DNA from: Rossellomorea vietnamensis
GTDB lineage: Bacteria > Bacillota > Bacilli > Bacillales > Bacillaceae_B
Direction of reading: 5' to 3'
DNA length: 64,000 bases
Assembly (NCBI RefSeq): GCF_001305855.1
Contig: NZ_LIXZ01000001.1
Span: 434,001-498,000 of the forward strand
The number at the start of each line of letters is the position of its first letter. Position 1 is the stretch's first letter. Positions 34,557 to 43,580 of the stretch are shown here, piece after piece. The position numbers were made by a program, and so were the translations under genes. The notes under the pieces were generated by a model that ran no database searches, was not told where the DNA came from, and was given only the letters and a program-made list of their open reading frames with translations.

Positions 34557-36071
34557 TTGGAGATATTTCATCATTTTCAGAGTACCATCATCAAAAATTA
34601 TCTTTTAGGCAGTTTCATAGCCGTGTTCGGTGTCGGGTCAGTGTTCATTTTCCAAACCCTATCCCTTAAGGAAGAAGAATTCATCGCCATGGTAAGCATC
34701 ATCTTCCTTTCGATTGTCACGATGTTCGGTTTTGAATTTCTCGTATACCAGAAGCATATTCGTCCAATTAAAGAGGTTTACATTAAGAAGGATCCATCCA
34801 TCAGATTGGAGCTTCTCCTAACCGCCTATCAACAAACAGAAAGGTTCCCCCTGTTAACGGTTAAACGGATCATGTTTCCCCATTTTCTGGGACTTGCTGT
34901 ACCGTCAACCTTGCTGACAGTCGTCTTCATCCGGGGAGGCTCTCTTTCCATTCCATACTCGTACATTCTTTACGCCTGGTGTGGTGCTTTTTTAGTGGCG
35001 ATCCTTCATGCGTTGATTGAATTTTTCTTAACCTTCAAAGCTTGTCACAATCTCCAGGGAGATCTGATCCGGAAAGCGATGGAAAGGTATGGAGTTGATC
35101 CCTCCAATCAGTCCACTCTATTTATCAGTCTTAAACAAAAAATCCTGGCTGCTTCGTTATTTCTTGCCCTGTTTCCGATTCTGCTGTTTTCACTTGCCTC
35201 TCAGATTCGCTTATCCATCACGGACTCTGCTCTTCTAGTAGACTACTGGAGGTGGGCTGGTGCCTTGATCCTCATTATCACGGTACTCGCCTTCTATGGG
35301 GCGATCCTTATTTTCAAAAGCATCGAAGGGCCCGTAAAGGAATTGGTCAATCGTTTTGAAAAGGTGGAACAGGGTCATGTTGCACCTGCTATAAATACGT
35401 ATACGGACGAGTTCGCCCACCTCTTTTCGGGATTTAACCATATGGTGGAAGCCATCAATCTCCGGGATCAGAAAAACCTGCAGCTCCTCGACCAGTTTTT
35501 CGCAGTGGTGGCAGGTACATTGGATGCCCGTGACCCTTATACTGCCGGTCATAGTAAGCGTGTGGCGGAATATTCCGTTATGATTGCCAGACAGTGTGAA
35601 TGGTCTTTAGAAGACATCGATTTACTCAATAAGTCGGCCCTCCTTCATGACATCGGAAAGATAGGGATTCGCGATGATGTGCTTTTAAAAGAAGGGAAAT
35701 TGACAGATGAAGAGTTTGATCAGATCAAGCGTCACCCTGTGATCGGTGAAGAAATTGTTAGAGGGGTTCAATTGACGGAAGAACTCCTGCCTATCTTACC
35801 CGGGATTAAGCACCATCACGAGCGTATGGATGGTTACGGGTATCCCGATCGATTAAAAGGAGACGAAATACCCGTATTCGGACGGTTGATCGCTGTCGCA
35901 GATGCATTTGACGCCATGACGTCTGACCGTCCTTATCGTAAAGGGATGCCTTATGCGAAGGCATTCTCCATCCTGCAGGAAGGAAAAGGGACACAGTGGG
36001 ACAAGGAATTTGTGGATGCCTTTTTGAAGGGGATGGAAAAGGCATCCGGGGATACAAGGCAGACAGGATGA
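34557..36071 (+). CDS. Membrane HAMP-HD-GYP cyclic-di-GMP phosphodiesterase
   Basis: 504 residues. About five to six N-terminal hydrophobic segments (to about residue 250), a HAMP-like linker (FKSIEGPVKELVNRFEKV) and a C-terminal HD-GYP domain. The metal ligands HDIGKIGI and the signature HHHERMDGYGYP are intact, as are ADAFDAMTSDRPYR. By family it hydrolyses c-di-GMP (or related cyclic dinucleotides) at the membrane. The TTG at 34557 is chosen because GGAGG precedes it by 8 nt; the ATG nine codons earlier lacks a site. Convergent with the BTAD regulator. Confidence 0.9.
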   Translation: MEIFHHFQSTIIKNYLLGSFIAVFGVGSVFIFQTLSLKEEEFIAMVSIIFLSIVTMFGFEFLVYQKHIRPIKEVYIKKDPSIRLELLLTAYQQTERFPLLTVKRIMFPHFLGLAVPSTLLTVVFIRGGSLSIPYSYILYAWCGAFLVAILHALIEFFLTFKACHNLQGDLIRKAMERYGVDPSNQSTLFISLKQKILAASLFLALFPILLFSLASQIRLSITDSALLVDYWRWAGALILIITVLAFYGAILIFKSIEGPVKELVNRFEKVEQGHVAPAINTYTDEFAHLFSGFNHMVEAINLRDQKNLQLLDQFFAVVAGTLDARDPYTAGHSKRVAEYSVMIARQCEWSLEDIDLLNKSALLHDIGKIGIRDDVLLKEGKLTDEEFDQIKRHPVIGEEIVRGVQLTEELLPILPGIKHHHERMDGYGYPDRLKGDEIPVFGRLIAVADAFDAMTSDRPYRKGMPYAKAFSILQEGKGTQWDKEFVDAFLKGMEKASGDTRQTG

Positions 36072-36090
36072 ACACTGCCACCCCATGCCA

Positions 36091-36124
36091 AAAAGGATCC
36101 GTGTCAAACCGACCGGATCCTTCT
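36091..36124. terminator. Bidirectional terminator between the HD-GYP gene and the BTAD regulator
   Basis: 9-bp stem AAGGATCCG / CGGATCCTT (36093-36101, 36114-36122) in a 58-nt convergent gap. U-tracts are short on both sides. Confidence 0.65.
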
Positions 36125-36129
36125 CCTAT

Positions 36130-39100
36130 CTAAAGTGCTTTTCCGCCACTGTCGATCCCCATCACCATTTCATACATTTGGATGGTCGCCGTCATCGGTT
36201 CGACACCGAGTTCAGACTCAAGAGTGGATTTGCAGCGCCTGAACCATTTAACGGCCTGTGGACGGTTATTTTTTTGATAATAGCCGTACATGAGGATTCT
36301 GTAAGCTTCCTCCCAAAGTGGATCGTGTTCAATGATTTCAAGACAGTAGTCGATGGCTTCGTCTATCTGTTCCGTCCTGACAGCGAGTTGTGCACGCTTT
36401 TCCAATCCCCTTAAGTACAGGTGCTGCAGTCTTTCCCTTTCCTTCTCGGTCCACCACATGCCTTTCCGGTCGGACAGGAACTCACCCTTGTAATAGTGCA
36501 GTCCCCTTTCAAGATATTGAACGGACTTTTCCACATCATTCTCCTTCAACCCTTCCATGATCCAACCCGTAAATTGTTCGGCATCGTACTCGATATTCGC
36601 CGATGGATTCAGTCCGTAGCCTTCCTGGTGCCTTCCGATAAAGAAAGCTTTTCCCCTTGCTTGTCGATTGGGCTCCAATACATTGTTCAAGGCATTGAGT
36701 GCCACTTTGAAATCACGGTCGGAACCGCTCCCCTCGGGCCACAGCTCTTCGATGATTTCTTCCTTCCTCTTTAATTGGGTCCCATGGATCAGCAGATATT
36801 GAAATAATTCCTTTGCCTTCTCCCTTTGCCACTGCTTCTCAATGACCCTTTGATCCCCTAACTGGATTTCAAAGCGGCCAAGAGTTTGAACCTTTATTGA
36901 GTAACCCGGATGAGAGGGGATCGAATCATACCCCAATCTTGTTAGCAGTTGATGACAGTACGGAGCATGAATTCCTTCCTGATGAGCTTTTACGATTAAT
37001 GGAACCAGGCTTTGCAAATCTTTCGGCCCGAATGTCGTTGGCTTAAAAAAGATAAATTCATATTCTCCTGTCTGCACTTCATTCAAACAGGAGGACATGC
37101 TTTCCATGAACAAGGCGGTATCATCGTTTTTATAAGCGACTGCGCTTTTCCACAGCTTTGTCATCATTTTACCGTAACGGTCACCACAGGAATCCAATTG
37201 TCTCTCCGCCCGTTCAAAGCTTGTTCTTGCTTCTCCCCATTCTTCACGGTAGAAGTCCGTGATCCCAATACTGAGCAGGATAAGGGAATACAGCCACATG
37301 TCCTCTACCTTTTCCGTTTCATGCAGCGCTTCTTCGGCCAGCTCCTTCGCTCTTTGAAACTCACCTAACCGGGCATAAAGAATGGACAATCCCATATACG
37401 GTTCTGCCTTTCCCCTGGAGACGTTGATCTGACTCATTAATTCAAGGGATGTTTCATAGCAGTTTTTCGCCAGGGATGTGTCATAGTCGCTGATCAGCTG
37501 AACCGCATGTCCCAACCTGATCCACCCGCAGGCTTCAACAAATGGAGATTTCCCTTTGATTCCCTGACTGATTCCATGCTGTGCCAATGATTTGGCTTCG
37601 GTCCCGTTCCCCATAAACGATTGAATGAGAGACAATAGCAATTCTTTCTCACGGTGGGATTGAGGAAGCTGATCTTCCCCTTCCTTGTAGAGCAGGACCT
37701 GCTTGGCTTCTTGAAGATTTCCTGTCCTGAGCAGCATCCTTGCCTCGAGGTTGCCTTCTTCTTTCATGAATCCGTTCCTTTTTCCTTTGTCATACCATAG
37801 CTTTGCCTGTATCGCCTTTCCAGAGTTTACAAGGTTTTCGGCTGTCAATACGTACAGGTGATTCTTTTCTTCCAAATATTTTTGCTCCCCGGCTTCAAGG
37901 CATTCAATGGCCTTAAGTAAAAACCGCTGCGCTTTACCCGGCTGAATTGTATCTAGATAGATCCGTCCGATTCCTTCATATGCTTTACTCAACATAATCG
38001 GATCATTTTCTGACAGCTGTACTCCCCTCGTGTAAGCTTTTTCTGCTTTTTCATAAAATGAACGATAGCGAAAAAATTCTCCTTGATAAAACCACAGGGA
38101 ATGATATTGATCCTTTACGTGATCGGGTATCCCGCTTAAATAATCCCCCAGAGTTTCGAGCTGCCCACCCTTCATCATCCCTTCAGCTTCTTTGACCAGG
38201 ATCGTGGACACTGCCTCGATATTTCCCATTTTCAAATAGTGAAAGATGGCTTTCTCCCAATTCCCGTTCCCTTCAAAGAATCGGGCGCACTTCAATTGAA
38301 GTTCCTTATAGAGACCTGGGCTTTCCTCTTTCAATTTTCGTTCTAAAAACGTTTGGAACAAGGCATGCAGTCGGAAATGATGAGAACCTTTCATTTCCTG
38401 GAGTAGAGCATTCTTTTCGGACAGCTGCTTCAGCATTTGTTCGGATCCCGGCAGTTCAAAGATCACTTCGCACGTACTTCCGTTGATTTCATCCAGAATC
38501 GAAATCTGCTTTAGGAACTGTTGCACGATTGGTGTTTGCTTGGAGAGTACTTCCTGAGCCAAGTAATGAAAGAGTTCTTCAAGGGAGGAATGCTGCTTTT
38601 CCACCATAAGAATATCCGGATTTTCCTTAAGCTGTGAATGGATCATACTGACTGCGATGACCCAACCTTCGGTCAAATTATAAATGGCGTCGAGCTGGGA
38701 TTCAGGGATGATGGTTTCGTGAAATCCCGTCAGGAGTAATTCCGCCTCTTCTTTCTTGAGGCACAAATCACTTTCTGATATCTCCATCAGTTGACCGGAT
38801 ATCTTAAGCTGTATAAATGAGGACCAGGCAGGTTTGGTGCGTGTAGAAAGAAAGAAATGAATATTTCCGGGTAAATGCTCGATGACCTTCTCCATCCACT
38901 GGTTGATGAGAAAGGAATGATCCACAAGATGATAGTCATCTACAATCATGATGAAGGAGTGGGGGATTTTCATGCATTCGTTAATAAACAAAGCACTTAA
39001 CCGGTGGATATCATCTTCCTTCATATATTGCCCCATGGACCGGAGCGTCTCTCTTAGTTCTTGGCCAAAATCTGGAATCCGCTTTTGGATTCCATATACG

Positions 39101-39351
39101 ATATTTGTGACAAAAGGGATCAGGCCATCATCGGTCTGCGTAATGGAGTACCAGCAATAATCTGGTTTCACATCCTGTAAGAATTGGCTGATGGCCGTAC
39201 TTTTCCCATAGCCTGCCCCCGAATGGACGATCACTAATTTATAGTCTGTAACCGTTCTCATTTTTTTCATTAAGCTTGGACGCCTAATATATGAATCCTT
39301 GACAACAGGCGGCACAAACTTGGTTTCAATGATTGGAATTTCTGTTGTCAC
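36130..39351 (-). CDS. MalT-like STAND ATPase with TPR and C-terminal winged helix-BTAD (SARP-type transcriptional activator)
   Basis: 1073 residues. Residues about 5-330 are a MalT/STAND NTPase: P-loop HSGAGYGKSTA near 44, Walker B FIMIVDDYHLV near 135. Residues about 330-800 are TPR-like helical repeats (KAIFHYLKMGN, YEGIGRIYLDT, AKELAEEAL). Residues about 825-925 form an OmpR-type winged helix (TLGRFEIQLGD, AKELFQYLLIHG, KEEIIEELWPE), followed by a bacterial transcriptional activation domain to about 1065 (YLERGLHYYKGEFL, ELGVEP). This is the plan of large SARP-like activators switched by a ligand and ATP. Start is GTG with GAGG 8 nt upstream. It is the best candidate to bind the paired TGTAAC repeats. 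Confidence 0.9.
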   Translation of the reverse strand: MTTEIPIIETKFVPPVVKDSYIRRPSLMKKMRTVTDYKLVIVHSGAGYGKSTAISQFLQDVKPDYCWYSITQTDDGLIPFVTNIVYGIQKRIPDFGQELRETLRSMGQYMKEDDIHRLSALFINECMKIPHSFIMIVDDYHLVDHSFLINQWMEKVIEHLPGNIHFFLSTRTKPAWSSFIQLKISGQLMEISESDLCLKKEEAELLLTGFHETIIPESQLDAIYNLTEGWVIAVSMIHSQLKENPDILMVEKQHSSLEELFHYLAQEVLSKQTPIVQQFLKQISILDEINGSTCEVIFELPGSEQMLKQLSEKNALLQEMKGSHHFRLHALFQTFLERKLKEESPGLYKELQLKCARFFEGNGNWEKAIFHYLKMGNIEAVSTILVKEAEGMMKGGQLETLGDYLSGIPDHVKDQYHSLWFYQGEFFRYRSFYEKAEKAYTRGVQLSENDPIMLSKAYEGIGRIYLDTIQPGKAQRFLLKAIECLEAGEQKYLEEKNHLYVLTAENLVNSGKAIQAKLWYDKGKRNGFMKEEGNLEARMLLRTGNLQEAKQVLLYKEGEDQLPQSHREKELLLSLIQSFMGNGTEAKSLAQHGISQGIKGKSPFVEACGWIRLGHAVQLISDYDTSLAKNCYETSLELMSQINVSRGKAEPYMGLSILYARLGEFQRAKELAEEALHETEKVEDMWLYSLILLSIGITDFYREEWGEARTSFERAERQLDSCGDRYGKMMTKLWKSAVAYKNDDTALFMESMSSCLNEVQTGEYEFIFFKPTTFGPKDLQSLVPLIVKAHQEGIHAPYCHQLLTRLGYDSIPSHPGYSIKVQTLGRFEIQLGDQRVIEKQWQREKAKELFQYLLIHGTQLKRKEEIIEELWPEGSGSDRDFKVALNALNNVLEPNRQARGKAFFIGRHQEGYGLNPSANIEYDAEQFTGWIMEGLKENDVEKSVQYLERGLHYYKGEFLSDRKGMWWTEKERERLQHLYLRGLEKRAQLAVRTEQIDEAIDYCLEIIEHDPLWEEAYRILMYGYYQKNNRPQAVKWFRRCKSTLESELGVEPMTATIQMYEMVMGIDSGGKAL

Positions 39352-39436
39352 ATAACCACCCTCAAAACGAACGAATTTTCTTACTATTCTATCATAATTA
39401 TATTGGGCAATGGAGGATAACTAGTACATAATTGTC

Positions 39437-39475
39437 AAAAAAAAAAGAAGGCGACCCCTTACAAGTCGTCTTCTC
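39437..39475 (-). terminator. Terminator downstream of signal peptidase
   Basis: 9-bp stem with one mismatch (39447-39455 with 39465-39473) followed on the minus strand by ten Ts, 10 nt after the stop. Confidence 0.75.
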
Positions 39476-39482
39476 TGTCTCT

Positions 39483-40043
39483 CTATTTTCTAAATTGCAC
39501 ATCCCATTCATTAATCGGCCAATAGCGAAGGTCCACTTTCCCGACAATCTGCTCACGGTCGACAAATCCGAAATAGCGGCTATCCATACTTCCCCGGCGA
39601 TTATCCCCGAGGACGAATATCTTACCTTTAGGAACGATTTTTTCACCGGTGATTTCCTGAAGGGTAAAGTCACCCGTCAGCTTACTCCCGATGTATTCCT
39701 GCTTGAATTTTTTTAAATAGGGTTCTGGATAATACTCCCCATTCACGTAAAGTTTGTCATCTTTGTACACGATTTTATCACCAGGCAAACCAATGATCCT
39801 CTTCACATAATCTTCTTTTTCATTTGCATGAAACACCACTACATCAAAGCGGTCCAATTCTCCTATATGATAGCCAATTTTATTGACAACAAGTTTATTT
39901 CCATCCTGCAGTGTAGGCATCATGGATTCGCCTTCCACCACATAGTTGGAGAAGAGAAAGGTCCGAATGATGATGAATATGATTAATCCAATTCCCAAGG
40001 CTTTGATCCATTCAAGTCCTTCTCTTTTTACCTCTTCTCTCAA
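39483..40043 (-). CDS. Signal peptidase I (SipS/SipV family)
   Basis: 186-residue membrane-anchored serine peptidase that removes signal peptides from secreted proteins. One N-terminal membrane helix (about 13-32), catalytic Ser40 in EGESMMPTL, catalytic Lys81 in VKRIIGLPGD, and the later GDNRRGSMDSRYFG box. Synteny with yhjE suggests the SipV position of B. subtilis, but paralogues cannot be separated from sequence alone. The start is TTG and overlaps the yhjE stop (TTGA), with AGGAGG 7 nt upstream. Confidence 0.92.
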   Translation of the reverse strand: MREEVKREGLEWIKALGIGLIIFIIIRTFLFSNYVVEGESMMPTLQDGNKLVVNKIGYHIGELDRFDVVVFHANEKEDYVKRIIGLPGDKIVYKDDKLYVNGEYYPEPYLKKFKQEYIGSKLTGDFTLQEITGEKIVPKGKIFVLGDNRRGSMDSRYFGFVDREQIVGKVDLRYWPINEWDVQFRK

Positions 40044-40681
40044 TTTGATTCCTCCTGCTTTTTCCGTTCAATTCGTTGGTCTAATTCCATTTTCTTATTC
40101 AGATGTATCTCAATTCGTTTTCCAACAAACCATAACACGAAAATAATGGCCACGACGATGACTGTACGAATTGGTTGTTTAACTAATGATATAATATCAT
40201 ATCCAATAAAACTTATGGTGAATATCATCACCATTTTCCCCGTAACCACCGCAAGCATATATTGAGCGATGCTGATGGAGGATAATCCTGCCACTACATT
40301 CACAACCGCCGACGGAGTAAATGGGAAACACAAAAGGATGAACAGTGGTCCAAACCCATGCCGGTCTACCCATTTCGTCAACCGTTTCACCTGCTTATTC
40401 TTTCTTAAGAAGCGAAAGACCCGTGCCTCCCCGTATCTTCTTACCAATAGAAAGACAATCAGTGCACCAAGCGTAGCACCGATCCACGAGAACAAAAAGC
40501 CCCACCATAAACCGAAAGCATTCGCATTGGCCGTTACAAACACCACCAGGGGCAGGAACGGAAGAAATGCCTCCAACAATGGAAGGAGGATTCCGGGAAT
40601 CGGTCCAAATGAACGATATTGCTGAATCAAATCCATCATATTTTCAAGCGTAAACCAATCTTTTATCTTATTGATATTCAT
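40040..40681 (-). CDS. yhjE: TVP38/TMEM64 (VTT/DedA) family membrane protein YhjE
   Basis: 213 residues with about six hydrophobic segments. The VTT-family core FGLWWGFLFSWIGATLGALIV and FPFTPSAVVNVVAGLSSI are present. Members are proposed lipid scramblases or transporters; no specific role is known here. Upstream of, and translationally coupled to, signal peptidase I as in B. subtilis yhjE-sipV. The basic C terminus (ERKKQEESN) is cytoplasmic. Confidence 0.85.
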   Translation of the reverse strand: MNINKIKDWFTLENMMDLIQQYRSFGPIPGILLPLLEAFLPFLPLVVFVTANANAFGLWWGFLFSWIGATLGALIVFLLVRRYGEARVFRFLRKNKQVKRLTKWVDRHGFGPLFILLCFPFTPSAVVNVVAGLSSISIAQYMLAVVTGKMVMIFTISFIGYDIISLVKQPIRTVIVVAIIFVLWFVGKRIEIHLNKKMELDQRIERKKQEESN

Positions 40682-40840
40682 ATGATATGTTTCCCCTTAA
40701 ACGACCATGAACTTCGCATTCACTACTTACTCTCTCATCATATCACACCGGAACAGGATTTCCATATTGCAATTTCACGCGTCGTTTTTATTAATACACG
40801 TTTTCCTAAACCAGGGGATCGTAAACCTCATAGGTCATCC

Positions 40841-40947
40841 TTTATTATCGACATCTATCCACCTATTATCGACTTTGGGCATTATTCTATCAACTTCTTC
40901 ATTTTATTATCGGCATTCAACAATATATTATCAACTCCCCTATTCCC
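40841..40947. repeat. Periodic array 3: core ATTATCGAC every 20-21 bp
   Basis: Cores start at 40844, 40865, 40886, 40906 and 40927 (steps 21, 21, 20, 21): ATTATCGAC twice, then TTCTATCAAC-like, ATTATCGGC, ATTATCAAC. Spacers differ. It lies in the 40682-40998 gap between the S9 peptidase end and the yhjE start (same strand). Nothing else but the peptidase terminator is seen in that gap. Confidence 0.75.
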
Positions 40948-40953
40948 TTCAAC

Positions 40954-40989
40954 AAAAAGAACTGCCATCCACACCGGAATGGCAGTTCT
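40954..40989 (-). terminator. Terminator of the S9 peptidase gene
   Basis: 11-bp perfect stem AGAACTGCCAT / ATGGCAGTTCT (40958-40968, 40979-40989), followed on the minus strand by TTTTTGTTG; 10 nt after the stop. Confidence 0.92.
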
Positions 40990-40998
40990 CCATCTTTT

Positions 40999-42969
40999 CT
41001 ATAAATGCTCCCCGAACCAATCCACGATTTCCTGTAACCTTGCTTCCCGCATGGAGGGCTTTCCTGTCCGGGAAAGATTATGGTTGGACTCCGGGAAACG
41101 GACGAACTTCGCCGCTTTTTTCTCACGTTTCAATGCGATGAATAACTGCTCGGCCTGCTCGATCGGACAACGGTAATCCTTTTCACTGTGAAGGATCAAT
41201 AGAGGAGTGTTCATATCCTTCACGTAGGCGAGGGGAGAGTGATTCCACAGAGTTTCAACGTCCCTAAGGTCGCTTTGGATCTGCCACTCGGAGAAATAGT
41301 AGCCGATGTCGCTCACTCCATAAAAGCTGATCCAGTTACTGATCGAGCGTTGGGTCGCCGCCGCTTTGAATCTGTCGCTGTGACCGATGATCCAGTTGGT
41401 CATGAAGCCTCCATAGCTTCCACCGGTTACGCCAAGGCGGGATTCGTCGATGAACGGATATTCCTTTAATGCATATTCCACTGCTTTCATGATATCTTCG
41501 TAATCCCCGCCGCCATAATCACCCCTTACGGCATCGACGAACTCCTGACCATAGCCGTGACTTCCCCGGGGATTGACGTATAAGACAGCATAGCCACAGT
41601 TTGTCAGCACCTGGAACTCATGAAAGAATGTGTTTCCGTACATCGTGTGCGGACCACCATGAATTTCGACGATAAGGGGATACTTCTTCCCTTCCTCAAA
41701 TCCCGCAGGTTTCATGATCCAGCCTTGTACCGGCCAATCTTTTGCCCCGCTGTACATGAACGATTCCGGAGAGGCCAGTTCCCTCGCGGCAAGCAGGTCC
41801 CCGTTTAAACGGGTGATGGTGGTCAGTTCCCCGGTCGGGACATGGAGCGTATACAATTCGCCAGGCTCTGTCGGTGTGCTCATGGCCAGAAGGATGGTTT
41901 GGCGGTCCGAATCGAGGTCGAATCCGTAGACGTGCTGCTTTTCCTGTAAGAGCGCTGGATAAATGGCACCATCGATGTGAGCATAATAGAGGACTGTATT
42001 TCCCGAATCTGATGCCAGAAAATAAAAACTTTCATTGTCCTTTGACCATTGTATCCCCGTCTGCGACGAGCCCTGGATACTGTCGCTGTTAAGATAATCC
42101 CCTACCGGAACATCCATTCCTTCAGTCAGGCAAATGGAGTGTCCGGTCGCAGGTTCGTGAATCCATATCTTATTATGAGTGGCGTTTTCAAATTCACGAT
42201 TATGGCCTATATAGGCGAGGCGCATGCCATCCGGGGACCAGCTTGCTTCTCCGTAGTACCCCGGCTCCCCGTTCACTTGTTTCAATTCTCCAGTTTCAAG
42301 GTGAAAAAGATATAAATCGGACTGGAATGAAAAGTCCCTGTCTTCTCTCATGTCAGTCGACACGGCAAGGTACTTTCCGTCCGGGGACCAGGAATGAAGC
42401 GTGTAGTCATGCTCATCATCCGTGAGCCTTTTCATTTCCTTCGTTTCTAAATTCACACATGCTATCTGTGAAAATGAATCATCATGGAAGCCGCGGTCAT
42501 CACTTTTATATTTCATGCTTGTCGTAACAAAGGGCTTTGGTTTTTCCTCTTTTTCTTCTTTATGATCGAACGTTCCGCCTTTCTCTAAGCGAATGGATAA
42601 GGCAATCTTTTCACCGCATGGAGACCACACAGGATTCGAGACCGCTGTCGGACAGTCCGTGACTCGCTCTGCTTCTCCTCCATCCCTACTGATGAGATAA
42701 AGCTGATTGACACCGGACCGATTGGAGATGAATGCAATCCTCCTACCATCAGGTGACCATCTTGGTGACGAAATTCTCTGTTCCCCAAACGTCCATTGAC
42801 GAATGGATTTTTCTTTTAGGCCGATACTATGTAAGGTTGAGAAATATTCATCTTTTTCTTTACTCATCACCGTTTGAACAAATACAGCTTCTTCTCCACC
42901 CGGTGAGAGTCTTGGATCCGATACAGCCTTCAATTCGTAAAGGTCTTTTATGGTCATGCTATTCTTCAT
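40999..42969 (-). CDS. S9 family peptidase (prolyl oligopeptidase / acylaminoacyl peptidase, YuxL-like)
   Basis: 656 residues, no signal peptide. The N-terminal two thirds form a beta-propeller of repeated WSPDG motifs (SPRWSPDGRRIAF, HSWSPDGKYLAVS, ASWSPDGMRLAYI). The C-terminal alpha/beta hydrolase has Ser in GGSYGGFM (about 518), Asp in LHSEKDYRCP and His in ESNHNLSR. Cytoplasmic peptidase releasing N-terminal residues from short peptides. The ATG at 42969 has GGAAGG upstream; an ATG seven codons earlier is less likely. Confidence 0.92.
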   Translation of the reverse strand: MKNSMTIKDLYELKAVSDPRLSPGGEEAVFVQTVMSKEKDEYFSTLHSIGLKEKSIRQWTFGEQRISSPRWSPDGRRIAFISNRSGVNQLYLISRDGGEAERVTDCPTAVSNPVWSPCGEKIALSIRLEKGGTFDHKEEKEEKPKPFVTTSMKYKSDDRGFHDDSFSQIACVNLETKEMKRLTDDEHDYTLHSWSPDGKYLAVSTDMREDRDFSFQSDLYLFHLETGELKQVNGEPGYYGEASWSPDGMRLAYIGHNREFENATHNKIWIHEPATGHSICLTEGMDVPVGDYLNSDSIQGSSQTGIQWSKDNESFYFLASDSGNTVLYYAHIDGAIYPALLQEKQHVYGFDLDSDRQTILLAMSTPTEPGELYTLHVPTGELTTITRLNGDLLAARELASPESFMYSGAKDWPVQGWIMKPAGFEEGKKYPLIVEIHGGPHTMYGNTFFHEFQVLTNCGYAVLYVNPRGSHGYGQEFVDAVRGDYGGGDYEDIMKAVEYALKEYPFIDESRLGVTGGSYGGFMTNWIIGHSDRFKAAATQRSISNWISFYGVSDIGYYFSEWQIQSDLRDVETLWNHSPLAYVKDMNTPLLILHSEKDYRCPIEQAEQLFIALKREKKAAKFVRFPESNHNLSRTGKPSMREARLQEIVDWFGEHL

Positions 42970-43134
42970 GCTACTGCACCTTCCTTTCATTCTGTACCCT
43001 TTATATTTTCGACACTGAAAATGCGAATCCCTTCACGGATAAAAACGTGTGATCCCCTTCATAATAGAAACAAATTCAACTTCTACAATTTTCCCTATTG
43101 AAAGTAAATTGAAATCAACGTAAAATATTATATA

Positions 43135-43148
43135 CGAACATACGTTCT
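43135..43148. promoter_or_regulatory. LexA (SOS) box upstream of yhjD
   Basis: CGAACATACGTTCT matches the Bacillus LexA consensus CGAACRNRYGTTYC at 13 of 14 positions. It lies beside a TTGAAA (43109-43114) and TATACG-like promoter, 29 nt before the yhjD start, a position expected for repression. Confidence 0.7.
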
Positions 43149-43176
43149 AAACCAAAGTGAAAAGGAGTCTTTTCAT

Positions 43177-43566
43177 ATGACAAGGATACCGGAGACCGAT
43201 CGGAATATTTTGGAGCAGGCAATCTATCTGCCCATGGTGCTGACGATATTGAATCGCGATCTGCAAGTCGTAGACAGCAGCCCTTTTAAGTTAAAGAGAC
43301 CTTATCTAGAGATGATCGAGGAGACGATGAAGGTCATTCAGGGGGAACTCGCCCATGTTAAAAAATATATGAGGACGAATAAGATGAAGGTGGAACGCAT
43401 TCAATCCGATGATGCTTTTACGATGTATATGTTTTTGTATAAGGGATATGAAGAACATCATAATTACTTCAATCCACGCCTTCGGAACCGGGTGGAGGAT
43501 TTAATGAGACATTATTTATTCCGCCGTTTCACGGAAACAAAGACAGATACAACAAAAGAAGCGTGA
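43177..43566 (+). CDS. yhjD: YhjD-like protein of unknown function
   Basis: 129 residues, basic, mostly helical, soluble. Starts MTRIPETDRNILEQAIYLPM and contains HVKKYMRTNKMKVERI and a C-terminal LMRHYLFRRF helix. Recognised from size and position between comK and yhjE, as in B. subtilis. No known domain activity. AAAGGAG precedes the start. The LexA-like box in its promoter suggests DNA-damage induction. Confidence 0.75.
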   Translation: MTRIPETDRNILEQAIYLPMVLTILNRDLQVVDSSPFKLKRPYLEMIEETMKVIQGELAHVKKYMRTNKMKVERIQSDDAFTMYMFLYKGYEEHHNYFNPRLRNRVEDLMRHYLFRRFTETKTDTTKEA

Positions 43567-43580
43567 TACTCTGCTCACGC
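43553..43580 (-). terminator. Terminator spanning the ends of comK and yhjD
   Basis: 6-bp stem GCGTGA / TCACGC (43561-43566, 43575-43580) includes both stop codons; on the minus strand it is followed by TTCTTTTGTT, on plus by a poorer T-run. Mainly serves comK. Confidence 0.6.
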
